From contig JAGQQB010000088.1 of the NCBI GenBank assembly GCA_020426425.1, positions 1 through 11,009 of the forward strand: a stretch of DNA of 11,009 nt, read 5' to 3'. The stretch is from Planctomycetaceae bacterium (GTDB lineage Bacteria; Planctomycetota; Planctomycetia; Planctomycetales; Planctomycetaceae). Below the pieces are notes generated by a model that was given only the letters and a program-made list of their open reading frames with translations, ran no database searches and was not told the DNA's origin. This document shows, in pieces, positions 6,862 to 11,009 of the stretch. Made by a program: the position numbers and the translations under genes. Position 1 is the first letter of the stretch. Every line of letters starts with the position of its first letter.

Positions 6862-7201
6862 CATGCACCTCTGGGTTCGGTTCTCAACAGTTGGGTTATC
6901 CGTTCACCACGAACCAGTTTCGTGCGTTTCCCTGCCAGTCGTCGATATCAGTCGGAGAAGAGATCTTCGCAGGTATGCAGTCGCGCGTGTGAGGGGGACG
7001 TGTATTGGCGATTTGAAGCACCGCCATCGCTGTGTCCATCTTCTCGAATATGGCGACGCTGGCCATGTCGTTGTTCAACGTCGACGTTGTGAGGAACTGA
7101 TCCCCCACAGTGCTCACCGCTTCATCTGGGAGCGACGCATGAGTGATACAAGCGCCGACAGCAATGCATGATGCTGCCCTGGTCTCTGAACTCCGTGACG
7201 C
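6862..7201. other. Intergenic region between the diguanylate cyclase and cupin genes
   Basis: About 340 bases hold the cupin ribosome binding site at the left end and otherwise nothing firm. A plus-strand frame (6863-7171) is rich in Arg, Val and His, has no motif and looks like noise. A minus-strand frame (6896-7117) is listed separately as a doubtful gene. No terminator with a U-tract was seen after the cyclase stop codon at 7202. Confidence 0.4.
6896..7117 (-). CDS. Doubtful small ORF, 73 residues, no recognised family
   Basis: A GTG-started frame (MSTVGDQFLTTSTLNND at the N-terminus, WQGNARNWFVVNG at the end) lies on the same strand as the cyclase upstream and the cupin downstream. Roughly 70% of its third codon positions are G or C by my hand count, and its amino-acid mix is protein-like, which is mildly in favour of coding. 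Against it are the GTG start, the lack of a Shine-Dalgarno and the absence of any known motif. I would not rely on it without a homologue. Confidence 0.2.
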   Translation of the reverse strand: MSTVGDQFLTTSTLNNDMASVAIFEKMDTAMAVLQIANTRPPHTRDCIPAKISSPTDIDDWQGNARNWFVVNG

Positions 7202-8908
7202 CTATTCCGCATCCCGTTCATCTGGCCGTTCCACCGGTGCCGCCGTATGCACACAGTCACGACCGGCGGATTTGGCGGCGTATAGTGCGGCATCAGCGGC
7301 GGCAATGAGTTCGTTTCCAGTTCTTCCATTCCGCGGGCACACCGCGATGCCAGCACTCGTCGTAATGTGGATCGACTGGTCTTCAAAAGGAACTGGATGA
7401 TCGCGGAGCATGTGCCGGATCGATTCCGCGATCCGCAACGCACCAGCATGGCCGACGCCGGGGAGCAAGACGGCGAGTTCTTCGCCTCCCAGGCGGGCAA
7501 CGAGGGGTCGGTCGGTAACGCGCGTTTGCGAGACGACCTCCTCGATCCGTCGTCCAACCTCTACCAGCACGGCGTCGCCACCGGGGTGACCGTAGGTATC
7601 GTTGATCTGCTTGAAGTGGTCGAGGTCGAACAGAATCAGCGAGCAGAGTTCGTCGGTCACCTGCGCGATTTTGAGTTGCCGCTGCAGTTCACTGTCGAAG
7701 GTGTGACGATTTGCCAACCGGGTGAGGGAGTCACGGCGCGCCTGGTCTTCGACGACCACGCGGTCGACTGTTTTCGCGAGCGTTTGCAGTAGGAACCGGG
7801 CGGCCCAGGAGATGATTTGCTGTTCCGCCGCCGATGGGCGCTGCTGGAAGCGGGAGGTGAGGCAAAGTAGTCCCATGGGATCATCGGCGGGATCGAGCGG
7901 CATCACCGCGCCGGAAACGACCGGATTCGCGCTCGTCCAGTGAACAAACCGTTCCGGGGTCAGCAGAATGAGTTCCGTGGTGTGCAGGTGCTGTTGAATG
8001 ACAGAATCTTCGAGTCGGTGCCAGGCATCGAGCGCGTCGTGGTCAACATCGACCCCGGCCCAGCAGAAGCGTTCAATGGTCTCAGACTCGCCGTGCCGGG
8101 TCAGGTAGAGCGACACCCGCTCGAAACCCGTCGCACGGGCAAGTGTACGGAGAAACTCGCGGAGCATCTCCATGGGGGACTCGAACTCCATATCGGCAAT
8201 GGTCCGCAGTTCGAGCATGATGCGGACCATGCGTGCTTCGTCGGGGGTTCCGGGGGCCTCGAGCGCGACAGGTTCAGGCCGCGGTGGGTTCCAATGCCGA
8301 CAGGTCCATTCGAGCAGCTTCAGGTTCTCGACCTCGGCCTCGGTCCATTGCGGCAGGTGTGTTGTGCAGAGCAAGCGCTGCACCGGCACTGAAGTTCCAC
8401 AGCGGATCACGTACAAGCCGCTCAGCGTCTGCGAGAGTTCGCTGGGCATGCGGAGCAGACGCATGTGTCGCAGTTCGGCAGTCTCCAGTCGCAGTCGTTC
8501 GCTGACTTCGAGCTGATCCCACAGCTGGGGGGAGACGGTGACGCGACGGATCAAGTCCCGGTCGCCAGCCGCCACCTGCAGAGAGTCGGCGCGTCCACTG
8601 GTCCGGTCGACCAGCCAGAGCGAGGCTTCGCGCGCATTGGGGAGCCAGCGAGAGAGTCGGTGCAGCAGCTGCTGCGGTTCAGTCGCCCCTGCGATGATGC
8701 TCGTGGCCCACTCCTGCTGAAACTGCAAAGTCGCCTGATGTCGCAGCAGCGCGTTAGTTTGTTGCCGAGCTTGTTCGGTTTCTTCCTTCGCCGCTTGCAC
8801 TCGACTGGACCAGACCACTTCGCGAAGCAGCCAGCCCATGCAGATCAGGACGCAGACCACTCCCCAGAGGACGGAAGGCGCGAGCAGAACTTGCAGGAGT
8901 GCCGACAT
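7202..8908 (-). CDS. Membrane-anchored diguanylate cyclase with GAF-like sensor regions and a GGDEF domain
   Basis: A 568-residue signalling protein that probably makes cyclic-di-GMP from two GTP. A single N-terminal membrane helix lies at about 8-28 (VLLAPSVLWGVVCVLICMGWLL), followed by a coiled-coil-like charged stretch (36-65). Two regions with GAF-like character follow, about 66-205 and 225-380 (FERVSLYLTRHG, GAVMPLDPADDPMGLLCL), probably sensory. The GGDEF domain spans about 390-553: DSLTRLANR, the metal-site strand LILFDLDHFKQINDTYGHPGGD (D428), the active-site loop GGEEL (474-478), and SAGIAV. Leu replaces the usual Phe at the last position of the loop. An RxxD motif (RVTD, 463-466) precedes the loop but is two residues further away than in the standard inhibitory site. 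The frame opens at a TTG (8929); I chose the ATG at 8908, although neither has a clear Shine-Dalgarno. The cytoplasmic part would face inward; the signal sensed is unknown. Confidence 0.88.
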   Translation of the reverse strand: MSALLQVLLAPSVLWGVVCVLICMGWLLREVVWSSRVQAAKEETEQARQQTNALLRHQATLQFQQEWATSIIAGATEPQQLLHRLSRWLPNAREASLWLVDRTSGRADSLQVAAGDRDLIRRVTVSPQLWDQLEVSERLRLETAELRHMRLLRMPSELSQTLSGLYVIRCGTSVPVQRLLCTTHLPQWTEAEVENLKLLEWTCRHWNPPRPEPVALEAPGTPDEARMVRIMLELRTIADMEFESPMEMLREFLRTLARATGFERVSLYLTRHGESETIERFCWAGVDVDHDALDAWHRLEDSVIQQHLHTTELILLTPERFVHWTSANPVVSGAVMPLDPADDPMGLLCLTSRFQQRPSAAEQQIISWAARFLLQTLAKTVDRVVVEDQARRDSLTRLANRHTFDSELQRQLKIAQVTDELCSLILFDLDHFKQINDTYGHPGGDAVLVEVGRRIEEVVSQTRVTDRPLVARLGGEELAVLLPGVGHAGALRIAESIRHMLRDHPVPFEDQSIHITTSAGIAVCPRNGRTGNELIAAADAALYAAKSAGRDCVHTAAPVERPDERDAE

Positions 8909-8935
8909 GGACGAGGCCGTACCACCCAATGGCCG

Positions 8936-8941
8936 AAGGAG
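8936..8941 (+). promoter_or_regulatory. Shine-Dalgarno of the 64-residue unknown gene
   Basis: AAGGAG is followed by a five-base spacer and then the ATG at 8947, close to ideal. It is the main reason to prefer this start over the in-frame ATG at 8899, and one of the strongest ribosome binding sites in the window. Confidence 0.6.
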
Positions 8942-8946
8942 ATGCG

Positions 8947-9141
8947 ATGACGCATCGTCTCACACGGCGTTACATCTCTCCAGAGGAACCGGAATTGCGG
9001 CTTTCAATTCTCTCGGCGCAGTTGGGGATTGCACCTAGAACAGTGACAATCTCCGAATTCATAAGAATCTGCGAGGAATTCCCATTTTTTCCTCTTTCCA
9101 ACGGACATCTTTACCGATACGATCCTCGTCCCGCAAAATGA
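8947..9141 (+). CDS. Unknown 64-residue protein
   Basis: A short protein of unknown function. It begins MTHRLTRRYISPEEPELR and ends SNGHLYRYDPRPAK. Charged residues are frequent; a probable helix with the core LRLSILSAQLGI is followed by TVTISEFIRICEEFPFF, which could be a second helix ending in an aromatic patch. There is no signal peptide, membrane helix or Cys pair. A strong AAGGAG site supports translation. Codon use differs from its neighbours: third positions are much richer in A and T (AGA, ATA, AAA and TTT codons), which suggests recent acquisition or weak selection on codons. It starts 38 bases from the divergent cyclase gene, so the two may share a promoter region. It may also be a chance frame, but the ribosome binding site and clean stop make it the best small-gene candidate here. 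Confidence 0.5.
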   Translation: MTHRLTRRYISPEEPELRLSILSAQLGIAPRTVTISEFIRICEEFPFFPLSNGHLYRYDPRPAK

Positions 9142-9218
9142 GGCTGCGTAGAGGGACTAGCGTATTCTCGGTTCCAGCACCTCAAGCCCCGCTAATTCAG
9201 GGCAATTGACCGGGTAAC

Positions 9219-9249
9219 TCAGGCCTGAAGCGGAGTACTTTGCCTCCGC
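9219..9249 (+). promoter_or_regulatory. Palindrome and hairpin upstream of the fusA leader
   Basis: TCAGGCCTGA (9219-9228) is a perfect 10-bp palindrome. It is followed directly by a stem GCGGAG (9230-9235) and CTCCGC (9244-9249) with an eight-base loop. Lying about 80-110 bases after the small gene's stop codon, the stem could end that transcript, but no T-tract follows. It could equally be an element of the fusA promoter region; a TTGACC (9206-9211) precedes it without a well-spaced -10. Confidence 0.3.
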
Positions 9250-9274
9250 ATCTCATAAGGGCACAGACGACGAT

Positions 9275-9347
9275 GCAACACCCCATTCGAGCAGTTCGTA
9301 CTCTCTAAGAACAAATTCTCTTTCTGTTAAGAGAATTTGGGTGTTGC
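9275..9347 (+). promoter_or_regulatory. Nested stem structure in the fusA leader
   Basis: The inner arms AAATTCTCTT (9313-9322) and AAGAGAATTT (9329-9338) pair over 10 bases around the six-base loop TCTGTT. The outer arms GCAACACCC (9275-9283) and GGGTGTTGC (9339-9347) pair perfectly over nine bases. On the 3' side the two stems abut with no gap, so they could stack coaxially; on the 5' side a 29-base bulge separates them. Two perfect stems arranged this way about 75 bases before the start codon are unlikely by chance and suggest a folded 5' leader or attenuator-like element controlling fusA. A transcription start has not been identified, so it may also act at the DNA level. Confidence 0.5.
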
Positions 9348-9369
9348 TTTGCTATTGCTGCGTCTGTCC

Positions 9370-9385
9370 GCGATCGGGTGATCGC
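9370..9385 (+). promoter_or_regulatory. Small hairpin 35 bases before the fusA start
   Basis: GCGATC and GATCGC pair perfectly over six bases around the tetraloop GGGT. The stretch after it up to the start codon (9386-9420) is strongly pyrimidine-rich and has no purine Shine-Dalgarno, so translation initiation may rely on an unstructured pyrimidine leader. The role is inferred from position. Confidence 0.35.
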
Positions 9386-9420
9386 TCTCTGTGTTCGCTC
9401 TCCAACCCTCTTTTCACAAA

Positions 9421-11009
9421 TGAACCTCGAAAAACTCCGTAACATTGGTATCTCTGCGCACATCGACTCCGGCAAGACCACGCTGACCGAGCGCATTCTG
9501 TTCTATAGCGGTCGGACCTATAAGATCAACGAGGTCAAAGGGGATGGCGACGGGGCCGTTATGGACCACATGGATCTCGAGCGCGAGCGCGGGATCACCA
9601 TTACCTCAGCTGCGACCCAGGTGAAGTGGGACAACACCATCGTCAACGTGATCGATACCCCCGGCCACGTGGACTTCACCGTGGAAGTGGAACGTTCACT
9701 CCGCGTCCTCGACGGCGCCATCCTGGTGCTGTGCTCCGTGGGTGGCGTGCAGAGCCAGTCGCTGACGGTCGACCGTCAGATGAAGCGGTACAAGATTCCG
9801 CGCATCGCGTTCGTCAACAAGATGGACCGGACCGGAGCCGACTTCAACAAGGTCGTAGGCCAGGTGCGGGACAAGCTCGGCCTGAACGCCATTCCGATTC
9901 AAATGCCGATTGGTGAAGGTGCCAACTTCAAGGGCGTGATCGACCTGATCGATATGGAAGCCTGCTATTACGACGGAGATAACGGCGAAGACGTCCGCTA
10001 CGAAGCCATTCCGGCTGAACTGCAGGACGCTGCCCACCTCGCGCGGCAGGAAATGCTGGAGAGCCTTTCCATGTTCAGCGACGACCTGATGGTTGCCCTG
10101 CTGGAAGAACACGAGTTCCCCAAGGAAGAACTGCACAAGATCATCCGGACCGCCACCCTGGCTCAGGAAATGGCCCCAATGATGTGTGGTTCGGCCTTCA
10201 AGAACAAAGGGGTCCAGAACCTGCTGGACGCCGTGGTGAGCTATTTGCCATCACCGCTGGATCGTCAGATGTCGGCCATCGACGTGACGGCGACCGAGAA
10301 GGCGAACAAGGAACTGGCCGAAGGGGCTGAGCCGCAGCTGATTCGCGCCGATCTCACGACGTCCAACGACGATCCCCTCGTCGCCATGGCATTCAAGATC
10401 GTGCAGGAGCAGTTCGGTCAGCTGACCTACACCCGGGTTTACCAGGGACAGATCAAGAAGGGCGAATCCTATGTGAACACCCGAACTGGTCAGAAGGTCC
10501 GGTTTGGACGTCTCGTCCGCATGCACTCGAACGACCGCGAAGACATCGATGTCGCCGAAGCAGGTGACATCGTGGCGGTGGTCGGGATCGACTGTGCTTC
10601 GGGGGATACGTTCTGCGGTGACGGCGTGAACTACTCACTCGAGAACATCTACGTTCCCGAGGCGGTGATTCGTCTGTCGATTGAACCTGCCCAGCGTGAC
10701 GGGGCCGATCGCCTCGCCAAAGCCCTGGAACGCTTTCGTCGCGAAGACCCCACGTTCCACGTGATGACCGATCCCGAAACCAAGGAAACGATCATCGCGG
10801 GCATGGGTCAGTTGCACCTGGAGATCTACATCGAGCGGATCAAGCGTGAGTACCGCTGCGAGGTGATCGTCGGGGAGCCGAAGGTGGCTTACAAGGAAAT
10901 GCCGACCAAGGAACTGGAGTTCAACTACAAGCACAAGAAGCAGACCGGCGGTTCCGGTCAGTACGCGCACGTGGTGGGGCGTGTCTTCCCGTTGCCGGAA
11001 GAATCACCA
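9421..11009 (+). CDS. fusA: Translation elongation factor G, spdEFG1/mtEFG1-like type (5' part)
   Basis: The first 529 residues of the ribosomal translocase, a GTPase that moves tRNA and mRNA after peptide bond formation; the gene runs off the window. All G motifs are intact: AHIDSGKT (13-20), RGIT (57-60), DTPGH (79-83), NKMD (133-136) and GSAF (257-260). Domain II begins near 310 (DDPLVAMAFKI), domain III near 416 (AVIRLSIEPAQRDGADRL), and the start of domain IV is marked by KKQTGGSGQYAHV (507-517). Ser in place of Ala in the P-loop, EVKGDGDGAVMD in switch I, and GGSGQY in place of the usual GGRGQY match the mitochondrial EFG1 / spdEFG1 subfamily. MNLEKLRNIG at the ATG (9421) is the standard N-terminus. 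The gene is not next to ribosomal protein genes here. Its leader is structured and has no Shine-Dalgarno. A second paralogue (spdEFG2-like) is expected elsewhere in such genomes. Confidence 0.96.

Noticed and set aside
8465..8950. A 161-codon plus-strand frame ahead of the small unknown gene
   Set aside because: Antisense to the start of the cyclase gene, which has a clear membrane helix and GGDEF domain in its own frame.
9312..9350. Inner fusA-leader hairpin as an intrinsic terminator of the small upstream gene
   Set aside because: The stem is A/T-rich and is followed by GGGTGTTGC, not a T-tract, and the outer arms make a larger fold more likely.
1..11009. CRISPR array, insertion sequence, prophage, toxin-antitoxin or defence cassette
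   Set aside because: No regularly spaced direct repeats, transposase motifs, terminal inverted repeats or recognisable defence domains were seen on either strand.

Overview
The window reads as part of a planctomycete chromosome, with moderately high GC and genes on both strands. Three things support this. One is a large membrane-anchored VWA / glutamine-amidotransferase-like protein carrying the WIGIDSTWRWR-type signature that I associate with planctomycetes. Another is an exported formylglycine-type sulfatase, a family greatly expanded in that phylum. The third is an elongation factor G of the spdEFG1/mitochondrial-EFG1-like type (AHIDSGKTT P-loop), found in spirochaetes, planctomycetes and deltaproteobacteria. 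Several starts lack a Shine-Dalgarno sequence, which also fits. The assignment is inference from gene content; no rRNA or tRNA is present to confirm it.

Layout from left to right: (1) the 5' end of a P-loop ATPase on the minus strand (1-355), divergent from (2) a PilZ-domain protein (626-1081, +). (3) A convergent VWA/GATase-like membrane protein (1197-3965, -) ends at a strong hairpin that overlaps its stop codon. (4) About 550 bases of mostly empty divergent intergenic DNA lead to (5) a secreted sulfatase (4515-5936, +) and (6) a DUF420-type four-helix membrane protein (6021-6515, +), which appears to have its own promoter giving a leaderless or nearly leaderless message. (7) A small cupin protein (6550-6861, -) is convergent with it. 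(8) A 340-base gap holds at most one doubtful small ORF. (9) A membrane-anchored diguanylate cyclase (7202-8908, -) follows. (10) A 64-residue unknown protein (8947-9141, +) with a clear ribosome binding site is divergent from it. (11) A 279-base structured leader precedes (12) fusA (9421 to the window end, +).

Functionally this is mostly housekeeping and single-gene transcription units, not a dedicated system. The clearest thread is cyclic-di-GMP: a probable synthase (GGDEF protein) and a probable receptor (PilZ protein) lie about 6 kb apart, in separate units. The VWA protein, sulfatase, DUF420 protein and cupin show no sequence-evident link to each other.

I do not see a CRISPR array, transposon, prophage or recognisable defence cassette. 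The items most worth a second look are the nested stem structure in the fusA leader, the unknown 64-residue protein, the displaced inhibitory-site motif in the GGDEF domain, and the palindrome plus -10 element set just before the DUF420 start codon.
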